The notes beneath the pieces are model-generated. The model was not told the DNA's origin and searched no databases. It saw only the letters and a list, made by a program, of their open reading frames with translations. 64,000 nucleotides of DNA, taken from assembly GCF_000144405.1 (NCBI RefSeq), contig NC_014371.1, forward strand, positions 186,001 to 250,000, given 5' to 3'. The position numbers were made by a program, and so were the translations under genes. The first letter of the stretch is position 1; the number at the start of each line of letters is the position of its first letter. Source of the stretch: Prevotella melaninogenica ATCC 25845 (GTDB lineage Bacteria; Bacteroidota; Bacteroidia; Bacteroidales; Bacteroidaceae). Shown here in pieces: positions 35,621 to 44,974 of the stretch.

Positions 35621-37321
35621 ATGAAGAAGTATCTTTTCAAAGCAGTATTGCCTGTTTCGATGGCAGTTTGTGCCATTACGTTTGGTGCTTGCTCACAAGA
35701 CGAGTTGTTGACGCCTGTTAAAGAGCAAAGTGAAGAAGGAGTTTTGAATAATCCGAAGGAGATTCGGAACTATCTAAAGACATTGCCTTTGGCTCCAATG
35801 ATGACACGTGCCAATGGTCCAATAAACCCTGATGATGGTGCTCCGATACCTGTTGAGGAGGAAAATCCTATTGTAGAGACACAAGGTGTACTCGATGGTA
35901 TACCTGGTAATTGGGTGAAAACAACACGGCATTACAAAATAAAACAGACTTTCGATGAGAATTTCCTATTCGATCCTACAAGCGATGTTGTGTATCCTGG
36001 TTGTGTTCTTAAGGGTGGAACGATTGCTAATGGTACCTACGCAATGATTACTTCGCATAAAACTGGCGATGTAACTTTCTCTATCAGTTTATCACCAGCT
36101 AATCCAAGAGAGGCACACGAAACCTCTGCTACGGTTCCAAATATTCGTAAGAGCGAGTATCAAGAAGTATGGAATAAGTGGGCTACAATGGATTGGAAGG
36201 AATCTCCTGTGACGACTATACAGAGTGTAGAGAAGATAAACTCTCAAGAAGAACTCGTTACGAAATTAGGAGTAGCTGTGACTGCACCTGTTGCTAATGG
36301 GTCGGTTAACCTTGGATTTAACTTCAATAAGAAGAAAAATCATATCTTAGCGCGACTCATACAGAAACATTTTACGGTCTCTACTGATGCTCCTAAGAAA
36401 GGTACAATCTTTGAATCAATTGACAAAGATGCTCTCGATGGTTATCAGCCCGTTTACATCTCAAGCATTAACTACGGTCGAATCATCTATCTCTCTATTG
36501 AGACTGATGAGAAAGAACGTAATATAAATGAGGCAATTGAGTTTGCTTTGAATAAAATCAAAGGTGTTGATGTAAATGTATCAGTCGATCAGGCTGTCAA
36601 CTACCGCAAGATGTTAGCTAAGAGTGATGTACATATCACAGTCCTTGGTGGTGGAAAGACTATCCAGCAAGAGATTCTGAAGGGTGATATTGATTCTTTC
36701 CAGCGTTTCCTTGCAGCCGATATCCCAATGGAACAGATGTATCCTATCAGTTTCTCTTTGCGTTATGCTGTTGATAATTCGCAGGCTCGTGTTGTTACAA
36801 GCAACGAATTTACAGTTACACAACGTGATTTTGTTCCTGTGTTTAAGAAGGTACGTATGCAGTTGCAGGTGCTCGGTTTCTCTGGTCAACACAGTGGTCC
36901 GCTCCCTAACTTAGATAAGGATGCTAACATATGGGGAAAGGTTTTAGTCGGTGTCAACGGGCAAGAGCACGAGCTTGTAGGCATAGATAAGTCTAATCCG
37001 TTCTGGTTTGATTATCGAGAGAAGGAAGAAACATTACATCCAATAGGCTTTGGTGGTATCGTTAATGTTGAGTTTGATAAAGATAAGAACGAAAGTTTAG
37101 AAGATTTTGTCGACCATCAGAAGATATCATTCATCACAGATTTGCATACAGAAAACGGTATTTATAAGTATAACTATGGTCGAACACAGTTCAACCACAC
37201 CCTTGGTACCGTCTTTTCTAAGTATAAGAGTGACAACCCTGTTGTCGTGTTAGAATGTAACTATAAGCATATTAAGATTCATACTTATGTGAAGATTCTT
37301 GACCTTAAGTTCTTTAACTAA
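35621..37321 (+). CDS. Cholesterol-dependent-cytolysin-like lipoprotein (thiol-activated cytolysin family)
   Basis: The 566-residue protein is a predicted pore-forming protein. A lipoprotein signal ends near Cys24 (TFGACSQDE). A Pro-rich linker (about 60-90) follows. The CDC core is recognised by DALDGYQPVYISSINYGRII at about 272-292 and by VHITVLGGGKTIQQE, the glycine motif at the bend of the central sheet; MYPISFSLRYAVDNSQA ends the core. The C-terminal domain (about 410-566) is divergent: the cholesterol-binding undecapeptide ECTGLAWEWWR of Gram-positive cytolysins is absent. CDC-like proteins lacking it are known in Bacteroidota; some act as two-component, protease-activated pores against bacteria. 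The neighbouring C10 protease may be its activator or only co-secreted. Cell target unknown. Confidence 0.88.
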   Translation: MKKYLFKAVLPVSMAVCAITFGACSQDELLTPVKEQSEEGVLNNPKEIRNYLKTLPLAPMMTRANGPINPDDGAPIPVEEENPIVETQGVLDGIPGNWVKTTRHYKIKQTFDENFLFDPTSDVVYPGCVLKGGTIANGTYAMITSHKTGDVTFSISLSPANPREAHETSATVPNIRKSEYQEVWNKWATMDWKESPVTTIQSVEKINSQEELVTKLGVAVTAPVANGSVNLGFNFNKKKNHILARLIQKHFTVSTDAPKKGTIFESIDKDALDGYQPVYISSINYGRIIYLSIETDEKERNINEAIEFALNKIKGVDVNVSVDQAVNYRKMLAKSDVHITVLGGGKTIQQEILKGDIDSFQRFLAADIPMEQMYPISFSLRYAVDNSQARVVTSNEFTVTQRDFVPVFKKVRMQLQVLGFSGQHSGPLPNLDKDANIWGKVLVGVNGQEHELVGIDKSNPFWFDYREKEETLHPIGFGGIVNVEFDKDKNESLEDFVDHQKISFITDLHTENGIYKYNYGRTQFNHTLGTVFSKYKSDNPVVVLECNYKHIKIHTYVKILDLKFFN

Positions 37322-37415
37322 TAAACAACAATAGCAATTTTATCGGCGTCACCACTAAGACGTCAATAAAGTTGTAGTACATTTATTACCCTAAGTCAAA
37401 TTCAAATCTATCAAT

Positions 37416-40241
37416 ATGAAAAGAGTATTTGCACTTTTTGCCTTATTATGTTTGTTGTGTCAGCTATCGTTGGCAGGACCTGTTGATCAGTCGCTGGCAC
37501 TGAAGATAGCCTCAAACTTCTTTGGACAAGGCACTACAACACACCAACTCAGTATGGCGTATAAGGCTCCTTATAAGACTTCTCATGCCGGAAAGGCTGA
37601 GGAAAACTTATATTATATTATCAATCGAGGTAATGATCAGGGATTTGTAGTTATCGCAGCAGACAATCGAGTATCTCCGATCATCGCATTCTCAGAAAAG
37701 GGTAGCTTGACAGAGAATGACATTCAAGGGAATCCTTCTATTAAGTGGTTATATGGCGAGTATTGTAATCAGATAAAATGGGCTATCGAGAACACTCCAG
37801 ACATTCCGTCACCAGAGTTTAAGCAAGTAGCCACCATGCATGCAAGCAACTATCAGATAGAGATTAGTCCGCTTCTCGAATATGCCTCTGACCGTAGAAC
37901 AAAGCTCACAACACCTATTAGCTGGGGACAAAGTTGGCCTTTCAACCAGTATGCTCCTAACTATCGTTACAATGGTGAAACCTATGAAACAGTGTCAGGT
38001 TGCGTGGCTACAGCTATCTGTACCGTGCTACGTTGGCACAAATGGCCACGTAAGGCACATGGCTCAGTGAGCTACTATTGGAAACGTAACTACATGTCAT
38101 TGAACTTTGATGGACGAGGTTCTGAGAATGCGGCTTATGATTGGAGCCAGATGCCAGCAGGTATTGACAGATATGGACGTGATAGAACAACTGGGCGTAA
38201 CGTTACATCTGTACAAGCTGATAATGTAGGGCGCCTCTTGCGTGACATTGGTTACGCTGTTCAGATGGACTATAACCCTGCTGCCTTCGGCGGTTCTGGT
38301 GCATATGTTTACAATGCTCCAGAGGTTCTTACACGTAATTTTGGCTACAAGAATACCGTTAGATTTCTTCAGCGCAGCAACTACTACGAGCAAAGCTGGC
38401 TAAGAGAGATACACGATGAGTTGCGTGATTATGGTCCCGTTGTCTATGCAGGCTTCTCTGCTGGTGGTGGGCATTGCTTTGTTCTCGATGGTTTTGCTTC
38501 TAATGGCTTCGTACATGTTGACTGGGGATGGAACTACTCTTCAAATGGTTGGCATAAACTTAATGTACTACGCCCTGGACAAGAGGGTATTGGTGGTGGC
38601 AGTGGTGGATACAGCTCTAATCAACAGATGCTGCGTTACCTAAAACCTGATCGTAATGATGACCCTGATCCAGAACCTAATCCTAACCCAGAACCAAAGC
38701 CTAATCCACAACCCGACGTTGAAACAGGTTCGAGCCTCTACATTGCAGCTAAGTGTCAGCAGACTACTTTAGCGCAGCAAAACTCTGTTCCTGTTACAAT
38801 CACTGTTGGTAATAAGAATAGAGAGTCTGCTTATTCAGGTAGATTGGCTCTTGCCCTTTATCAAGAGGAGAATGATTCTTATTCAACGATTATCTCTACA
38901 ACAACGGCTTCTATTGGTGCAGAGTCTACGAAGAAGGTAACTTTCTACGCTAACCTTGCTAATGTTAAGTCTGGAACTTACAACCTTACAGTAAACTATG
39001 CCAAAGGAACAGGCTTTAAGGCTATTGATGCCGTAGCCGGAACAGTAACCATTGGTAAGTCTGATCCCGACCCTGACCCAGCTCCAAATCCTACTGTTAA
39101 GCAGCCTGAACTGTATGCTGTGCAGCGTATAACAGAGTATGCTAAGAAGGGACAGAACACGAAGATTGTGTCAACTCTTGCCAACGAAGGTAATACCGAC
39201 TACAATGGTAGCTTGAAGCTTTACGCTCTTCCTGCTGAATCAAATGATGTTAAGTCAGCCACCCTCATCTCTGAAGGCAACGCAAAGATAGCCAGAGGCG
39301 AGCGTGTAACCTTTTCTTTCTATACGAACGATAACTTCGGACGCTTGGAGGTAGGCAAGTATAACTTGCTTGCAGGGTATGATGTTGATGGTGAAGAGGT
39401 AGCTGTAAAGGTGAAAGCTGATGCTAAAGTATGGAAAATAGGTGAACTAACGATTAATACAGCAGACGATAATGATAATAATTCACAAACTGTACACGAT
39501 GTAAAGTTGCAGACTATCTATTTCTATCAGGGTAGTAGCTACCTTGGATCAGATAATGCTTACGTGTCAACTGCCCACAGCAAGTTTACAGCTCGTGTTT
39601 ACTTGAAGTCTGTTAATGGTTTCGAAGGGCGTGTGAAGTTCTATGTTACTGATGCTCAATTGAGTTCTAAACCTCTCAATAGCAACATGACAGAGACAAG
39701 AACCATCACACTTAAGCCTAATGATAGTGGATATATTGAAGTATCACTCCCTACAAGATACCTAACGAAGGGACGTTATTACATGAATATTCTCTATAAC
39801 AATGGTGGTGCAGCATGGCTTTATTATCCAACAGATGTAGTTCCATTCAATGTTTATACTGCCCTTAACGAGGCAGACTCATCTATCTTATTCAACAGCA
39901 AACTAAACCTCGGTCCAACCTTTGACTTTGACACTCCACCTACCTATGGAGAACACTTCCAATCAATTGGTAATAAAGTAGATAATGGCAATATTCCTTT
40001 AGGCATTGATGAGGTTATTTCTGGTGGGACAGAATTATCTGTTCATAATGATTTTGTAACTGATAACGTAACCCTTTCTGTTACAAAAGCAGGCACTGTA
40101 CGTATTTACAGTGTTCAAGGAAATCTTATCAGTAAACATAATGTTAAAGTTGGCGACAACGTTATCAGCGTAACGGACTTACCTTCAGGAATTTATTTCC
40201 TAAACATAGGAAAAACTACTTGTAAGATTGTGAAGCGATAA
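37416..40241 (+). CDS. C10-family cysteine protease (streptopain/interpain-like) with type IX sorting tail
   Basis: The 941-residue secreted protease has, in order, a signal peptide (about 1-20), a C10/Spi-type propeptide (about 21-165) and the catalytic domain (about 166-410). Catalytic Cys196 lies in ETVSGCVATAI and His353 in GGGHCFVLDGF; the Trp/Asn region is VHVDWGWNYSSNGW. Pro/Asp-rich linkers (DPDPEPNPNPEPKPNPQPD) separate two Ig/CARDB-like segments. The end is a Por-type sorting domain (VRIYSVQGNLISKHNVKVG ... GIYFLNIGKTTCKIVKR), so export by the type IX system is expected. Interpain A of Prevotella intermedia is a known relative that degrades host proteins. It lies 94 bp after the cytolysin-like gene. 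Confidence 0.95.
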   Translation: MKRVFALFALLCLLCQLSLAGPVDQSLALKIASNFFGQGTTTHQLSMAYKAPYKTSHAGKAEENLYYIINRGNDQGFVVIAADNRVSPIIAFSEKGSLTENDIQGNPSIKWLYGEYCNQIKWAIENTPDIPSPEFKQVATMHASNYQIEISPLLEYASDRRTKLTTPISWGQSWPFNQYAPNYRYNGETYETVSGCVATAICTVLRWHKWPRKAHGSVSYYWKRNYMSLNFDGRGSENAAYDWSQMPAGIDRYGRDRTTGRNVTSVQADNVGRLLRDIGYAVQMDYNPAAFGGSGAYVYNAPEVLTRNFGYKNTVRFLQRSNYYEQSWLREIHDELRDYGPVVYAGFSAGGGHCFVLDGFASNGFVHVDWGWNYSSNGWHKLNVLRPGQEGIGGGSGGYSSNQQMLRYLKPDRNDDPDPEPNPNPEPKPNPQPDVETGSSLYIAAKCQQTTLAQQNSVPVTITVGNKNRESAYSGRLALALYQEENDSYSTIISTTTASIGAESTKKVTFYANLANVKSGTYNLTVNYAKGTGFKAIDAVAGTVTIGKSDPDPDPAPNPTVKQPELYAVQRITEYAKKGQNTKIVSTLANEGNTDYNGSLKLYALPAESNDVKSATLISEGNAKIARGERVTFSFYTNDNFGRLEVGKYNLLAGYDVDGEEVAVKVKADAKVWKIGELTINTADDNDNNSQTVHDVKLQTIYFYQGSSYLGSDNAYVSTAHSKFTARVYLKSVNGFEGRVKFYVTDAQLSSKPLNSNMTETRTITLKPNDSGYIEVSLPTRYLTKGRYYMNILYNNGGAAWLYYPTDVVPFNVYTALNEADSSILFNSKLNLGPTFDFDTPPTYGEHFQSIGNKVDNGNIPLGIDEVISGGTELSVHNDFVTDNVTLSVTKAGTVRIYSVQGNLISKHNVKVGDNVISVTDLPSGIYFLNIGKTTCKIVKR

Positions 40242-40277
40242 TACTAAACGATTATCACAATTTGGCGTATTATTTGA

Positions 40278-40308
40278 ATCCACATTGAGAACGCTCTCAA
40301 TGTGGATT
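40278..40308 (+). terminator. Terminator after the C10 protease gene
   Basis: ATCCACATTGAGA and TCTCAATGTGGAT form a perfect 13-bp stem with loop ACGC. The T-run afterwards is weak (TCTCTATTCC). Confidence 0.75.
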
Positions 40309-40407
40309 CTCTATTCCTTATAGACAGCCATCATGTAATTTCTTTTACTATTCTACAATTTACTTAATGGTAACTATAAGCCTTAATTATCAACTATTGA
40401 CGATGTC

Positions 40408-40620
40408 TTCACGCTGCACACATGTGGTGCCAAGCTCCAGCACACATGATGCGAATGCTCAGCACAAATGGTGTTGAGGCTAAATCACATTATTATATGT
40501 TGTTTGTATAAGAGCGTATTGCCGTTTGGAAGGGTTTATATTGCCAATAAAAACAATTGACCTGCAACTAAAGTGCGAAGATTCATGCACTTTAATTGTA
40601 GGTCAATTACTTTTATATAA
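40408..40620 (+). repeat. Dispersed element R6, copy 2, downstream of the protease
   Basis: It repeats 34975-35200 in the same orientation: CACACATGTGGTGCCAAGC units, CGTTTGGAAGGGTTTATATT, and the long hairpin at 40555-40608. The hairpin is identical to that at 35122-35175. The two copies bracket the cytolysin and protease genes. Confidence 0.85.
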
Positions 40621-40721
40621 ATGGGTTACGAGCTATTAATTTATGTCTATAACCTTTCTATTTGATTTTACAAAAACATGGAGTGAAATCTTAATAGCCT
40701 ATACCAAGCCTTATCCTATTT

Positions 40722-40785
40722 GCCTCCCCTCCTTTACTTCCCTTCGGTCAGTGACCTTCGGTTCGGAGGGGTTGGGGGAGGCTTT
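40722..40785. repeat. R1 variant before the TonB receptor stop codon
   Basis: TTACTTCCCTTCGGTCAGTG, ACCTTCGGTTCGGAGGGGTT and GGGGGAGGC form the same variant as at 34903-34960, inverted. It ends 7 bp before the receptor gene stop and may serve as its terminator. Confidence 0.75.
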
Positions 40786-40791
40786 TTCTCA

Positions 40792-43287
40792 TTAGAAATG
40801 CACCCTAAAATCTACACCCATTTGGAATGGATTACCCATCTGAGCAAAGGTGTAGCGTGTACCAGTGGCAGCACTCTGAACAGCAAAACTGTTGTATTTT
40901 GTATCTGTCAGATTACGCACCCAAAGGTTGACATGCAGTGGACCGAAGTCTGCATCGGCATGAGCACCTAAGACAGCATAGAAGTTCTGACCGATAGAGT
41001 TCTGCTCATCCCAGTAAGTCTTACCCTGTGCAGAGAGGTTGAGTCCCACCGTGACACTGCGTAAATGGAAACGATTTGATGGGTCGAGCAAGGCTGCAGG
41101 GTCAACGTCTATGCGGTAATCAGCATTGGCACCCAGTGTATGCTGTGGCACGAAAGGAACACGCTTATCCTTATAATTAACTGTTCCTACTCCAGCGATA
41201 GAGTCCTTATACTCATCAAACTGAGCACTTGTAAAGCCATAGCTAAGAGCATATGATAGTTTATTGTCCAAGGCTACACCACGGAGTGTTGCCTCCAAAC
41301 CACAAGAATGACTGCGGCCAGCATTTGTCATCACACGTCCGAAACCATAGTTGCCAGCCATTACAGAGAGTTGCTGATTGCGAATCTGCATATAATAAGC
41401 AGCGAGGTCAAGATGAAGTTGGTTGTTTAAGAGATTGAGATGCGCTCCCACCTCATAGTTCCAGCTTGTCTCTGGCTTATATTCGATTGTCTTTGCAATG
41501 CGCTCATAGTAAGCCTCATTATGTGCAATATCCACATCAGCACGTGCCTTATTGGCTGCTTGTGAGGTCTCAGTCTGAAGTACATCAGAGAACATCTCGA
41601 AGTTATAACCGCCTGCACGATAGCCCTTTGACCATGTCGCATAAACATTGCTACCATCCTGAAGACGATAAGTCAAACCAAGTTTTGGAAGGAACTGTTT
41701 GAAATTATCATGCTCGCTATGCTTCAATGCTGAAGTGATAACAGGATTAATGGTTATGCCCATCACACTTTCCTGCAATGCTACACGTGCAGATGTCTCA
41801 TAGTCAATGCTTACGCGCGAATAATCATAGCGCAACCCCAAAGTTGCCATCAAGCGATCAGAAAGTTCAACGTTACTCTCATGGTAAACACCTAAGTTGA
41901 GGGTTGGCGTACGGAAGATACCCGGAACAGGGTCCATTGTCATATTTATATTGACACCACCTGCCGCAGCAATAGCTGCAGCCGTGCTTGCACGTGCCGT
42001 TTTGTTGGCAAGCTCCTCTGACATTCCACCTGCAATCAATCTCTGTGCCATACCCCTTGCCATTGCATTGAGCATACCGTTATAAGCATAGTCGGTAATC
42101 TTCTTAGACAGGTAGCTGTTCATGTCTTGGTCGAAATAAACAGGAGCCGTCGTCTTCAACCACTGATAAGAACCAAAAGCACCGAAGGTCCAATGCCACT
42201 TGCTATTATTACGGCTCTTGATAGAAAGTTCCTCTGTCACCGTATTCCCTAATTGACGCTGTGTAAGGTGCATGAAGTCCTGCGGACGATAGTCTATATC
42301 CATGAGCATATAGTCACGGAGGAACTGCCAAGAAGTCATCGAATTGATATCAAATCCGTTTCCTGTATATTTAATACCCAGCCCTGTATTGATGATATTA
42401 CGGCGGTAATTGCCTTGACGATTTTGGTTAGGCGATTGCGTACCAACCTTCAATCCATAAAGCGGTGAGGTGATTGTGGCAGAAGATAGTTCGTCTTCCG
42501 TCACCACCTGACCATATGGAAAGCCATTCTGACGAGTATATTGATAGTCAGCAATGAAGTCAAAGTTAAGTCTGTCTGTTGGACGCCAAAGGAAACGGCC
42601 CTTACCACCAAACTCATTGATAAGGTCGGCATGTGAGCCATCATACTGATTACGGAAGAATCCATTTTGTCCTCCATAGAAGCCAGCTACCGAGAATGCC
42701 ATCTTATCATTCAGTTTCTCATAATGACTTGCCTCAATCTGACGATGCAGTTTCGTACCAATCGAGAGTTTTACATCCGTCCCTTGATATTGGAAAGGGT
42801 TACGACTATAGAGTCGAATCAGTCCACCTTCGGTATTCATACCATAAAGTGTACCCTGCGGACCATGTAGAACGTCGATGCGGTCGATATCATATGTGTG
42901 GAAATTAAACGCACTCTTGCTCAAGATTGGCATACCATCTACATAAATACCCACGGCTGGTGAGTAGACACGTGAGCCGATACCGCGCATATATATAGAA
43001 GATGTGTAACGGCTTCCGTACTCAGGCATAGAGAATGATGGGACAAACACAGAGAGATTACGAACATCCTGCACATTGAGGCTACGAATCAAATCACCAT
43101 TGAAAGAAGTGCTGCTCAATGGTTGCTGGCGCAGACGGAAAGCCTCCTTTGGTTGGTCTATGACGACAACTTCGTCAATATCATAGACGCGAGAAGTATC
43201 TCCGCTTTCGATAATGTTGTTAGCTTGCATTCCTATCGGCAAAGATGACGCCATTAAAAGGGCAATACTAAGTTTAGACTTAATCAT
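40792..43287 (-). CDS. TonB-dependent outer membrane receptor
   Basis: The 831-residue protein has a signal peptide (IALLMASSLPIGMQA) and a plug domain: YDIDEVVVIDQPKEAF near residue 34, VYSPAVGIYVDGMPILSKS and IDVLHGPQGTLYGMNTEGG. The long barrel ends in Phe (GVDFRVHF). No carboxypeptidase-like N-terminal domain and no SusD partner are present, so it is a classical siderophore- or vitamin-type receptor, not a SusC. It is a single gene with its own promoter. Substrate unknown. Confidence 0.93.
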   Translation of the reverse strand: MIKSKLSIALLMASSLPIGMQANNIIESGDTSRVYDIDEVVVIDQPKEAFRLRQQPLSSTSFNGDLIRSLNVQDVRNLSVFVPSFSMPEYGSRYTSSIYMRGIGSRVYSPAVGIYVDGMPILSKSAFNFHTYDIDRIDVLHGPQGTLYGMNTEGGLIRLYSRNPFQYQGTDVKLSIGTKLHRQIEASHYEKLNDKMAFSVAGFYGGQNGFFRNQYDGSHADLINEFGGKGRFLWRPTDRLNFDFIADYQYTRQNGFPYGQVVTEDELSSATITSPLYGLKVGTQSPNQNRQGNYRRNIINTGLGIKYTGNGFDINSMTSWQFLRDYMLMDIDYRPQDFMHLTQRQLGNTVTEELSIKSRNNSKWHWTFGAFGSYQWLKTTAPVYFDQDMNSYLSKKITDYAYNGMLNAMARGMAQRLIAGGMSEELANKTARASTAAAIAAAGGVNINMTMDPVPGIFRTPTLNLGVYHESNVELSDRLMATLGLRYDYSRVSIDYETSARVALQESVMGITINPVITSALKHSEHDNFKQFLPKLGLTYRLQDGSNVYATWSKGYRAGGYNFEMFSDVLQTETSQAANKARADVDIAHNEAYYERIAKTIEYKPETSWNYEVGAHLNLLNNQLHLDLAAYYMQIRNQQLSVMAGNYGFGRVMTNAGRSHSCGLEATLRGVALDNKLSYALSYGFTSAQFDEYKDSIAGVGTVNYKDKRVPFVPQHTLGANADYRIDVDPAALLDPSNRFHLRSVTVGLNLSAQGKTYWDEQNSIGQNFYAVLGAHADADFGPLHVNLWVRNLTDTKYNSFAVQSAATGTRYTFAQMGNPFQMGVDFRVHF

Positions 43288-43328
43288 ATAATCTTATTTC
43301 TAATGTTTTTATAAATCGTTAATGATGA

Positions 43329-43359
43329 CAAAGGTAAGCATAAAAAATATAATAAACAA
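43329..43359 (-). promoter_or_regulatory. Promoter of the TonB receptor gene
   Basis: On the minus strand TTG (43357-43359) is followed after 20 bp by TACCTTTG (43329-43336), a perfect -7 element, 41 bp before the start codon. Confidence 0.6.
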
Positions 43360-43489
43360 TCCTAATTTATTAGGAATATTACAAATATTCTGTTGAGATA
43401 CAGCCATATAAGTTGGACTGGATTAGAATGAAGAAAGGACTTATTCTATCAGCTACCACTTATAAATGTGTCAGGATTTTATCATTATG

Positions 43490-43640
43490 TAAAAACCAAA
43501 ACATGATGAATTGGACTCGAATAGATGCCCTTTAGGATTCTATAAGACGTCCTTTTGAAGTCTTACTAACGCCCTTTTGAAGTCTAATTAGGCACCTTTT
43601 ATTTTGCTGTTTGGTAACTGTCTGTTTTCGTGTTACTTAT
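43490..43640 (-). repeat. Dispersed intergenic element R5, copy D (inverted, short)
   Basis: CTTACTAACGCCCTTTTGAA, followed by GTCTAATTAGGCACCTTTTA, is the inverted R5 core. Flanks of the longer copies are mostly missing. It lies between the receptor promoter and the end of the next gene. Confidence 0.65.
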
Positions 43641-43654
43641 GTGGAAAATAAAAA

Positions 43655-43693
43655 TAACCGTTTTTACCCTAAGAATAAGGTAAAAACGGCTAT
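43655..43693 (-). terminator. Terminator of the zinc-ribbon membrane protein gene
   Basis: AGCCGTTTTTACC and GGTAAAAACGGTT (minus strand) pair around CTTATTCTTA, and are followed by ATTTTTATTTT. It is about 86 bp after the gene stop at 43779. Confidence 0.7.
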
Positions 43694-43778
43694 CGAAATG
43701 TAAATAAAATTCTAAACTAATGGAGGTCTATTTCCGATGTAAAGTCTGTTGAAAGTTCTATCTAACGCGTACTTTTTA

Positions 43779-44945
43779 TTACTCATTTACGGCTCCACAG
43801 TGTGGACATCTTCCTTTTCTATGAAGGCGTACGCCACAGTTTCCGCAGTAATAAGTCTCGCTACTCTTGCGTAGATAAATGCGGAAGGCATAATAGATAT
43901 AGGCAATGAGAAGCGGATAACCTATATAATATAAGGTGAGTACAGAAAAAACGATGTAATTCACGGCACATACTGCACCTAAACCGCTAAGATAGAGTAG
44001 GGCTTCTCCCGACTTCAATAGTCTTCGTACATCGTCAATCGTAGCAATACTGATGATGAGCATTGCCCAGACAAGAACTAAGAATATATTGAGTAATATG
44101 GGTTGGGAGAAGGGATTAAGAGAGGGGTGGAAGTAGAACTCACGCCATGTCTCGGGTGCAAAGAGTTGAATGCTTGCATAGAAGGCTGCAGAAAGTGCCA
44201 CGATGACGGCTAACAGCGTGGGATAGAACGAACTAATATCATTAAAGTGTACGATATGTGCGTTCTTCTTCAATATCTTGCGTGCCAAATAACCTACACC
44301 CATGATTGAGATAACAATCAAGAATATGAGTAAGTGAATGTTCGAGAATGTAGAGATAAACTGAGAAATCGGGTCAGCGGGGTCAACTTGTTTTAACAGA
44401 CGAGATTCATGAATCCAGCCAAAGGCATAGTCTTCCGTTGCAATCTGCACCCAAACTGAGTCCTGCTTGTCAATGGGAAGAATACGAATATCAGCCACAA
44501 CAACTTCCTTTCCGTTCTTCACAGCGAAGGAATCTGTCTCCATCTTGTTTACAGCCTCTTCTGGTTGTTGACGAAGAAGCATCAATGAATCTGCCGTTAC
44601 AATAAAGTTAAACCCTTGCGAATAATGGTGTTTTACGCGAAAAGCCAGGGAGTCTACCTTGCTTCGTGTGCCACTCCATTCTATGTCATCACTGTCATTA
44701 TCCTTCAAAATAGAGTCGCCTTCTGCTTCTATTCGCCGAGAAATCTGTGCCTCTTGAATACTATCAGGCAAGCGGAAAGACGAAGGAGTCTTCTTATGAT
44801 AACAGCCTGTAAATAAGAAGCTAAGTAGTAAGAGGAGGGTTCCTTCAACGATACCGCAGCGTAGCCCAGCACAGCTGTTAGTCTTCTTTGTTATTGAAGT
44901 CTGCGCAGGTTCTTTTCCCTCGGGATTCCATTTATTCGTAATCAT
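43779..44945 (-). CDS. Membrane protein with SH3-like segment and C-terminal zinc ribbon
   Basis: The 388-residue protein begins with a hydrophobic segment ending in a lipobox-like LFTGCYHKK (about 34-50). A region with DKQDSVWVQIATEDYAFGWI resembles a bacterial SH3 domain (about 150-180). Several transmembrane helices follow (about 210-370). The C terminus has a double-CxxC zinc ribbon, YYCGNCGVRLHRKGRCPHCG. The mix of extracytoplasmic SH3, membrane and cytoplasmic zinc ribbon suggests an envelope sensor or assembly protein, but no function is known to me. It starts 29 bp after the U32 gene and is probably co-transcribed. Confidence 0.75.
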   Translation of the reverse strand: MITNKWNPEGKEPAQTSITKKTNSCAGLRCGIVEGTLLLLLSFLFTGCYHKKTPSSFRLPDSIQEAQISRRIEAEGDSILKDNDSDDIEWSGTRSKVDSLAFRVKHHYSQGFNFIVTADSLMLLRQQPEEAVNKMETDSFAVKNGKEVVVADIRILPIDKQDSVWVQIATEDYAFGWIHESRLLKQVDPADPISQFISTFSNIHLLIFLIVISIMGVGYLARKILKKNAHIVHFNDISSFYPTLLAVIVALSAAFYASIQLFAPETWREFYFHPSLNPFSQPILLNIFLVLVWAMLIISIATIDDVRRLLKSGEALLYLSGLGAVCAVNYIVFSVLTLYYIGYPLLIAYIYYAFRIYLRKSSETYYCGNCGVRLHRKGRCPHCGAVNE

Positions 44946-44974
44946 GATGATAAACTATGGGTTATGATTTTCAA

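Noticed and set aside
37000..37321. Cholesterol-binding undecapeptide in the cytolysin-like protein
   Set aside because: No sequence like ECTGLAWEWWR is present; the C-terminal domain is different, so cholesterol dependence is not claimed.
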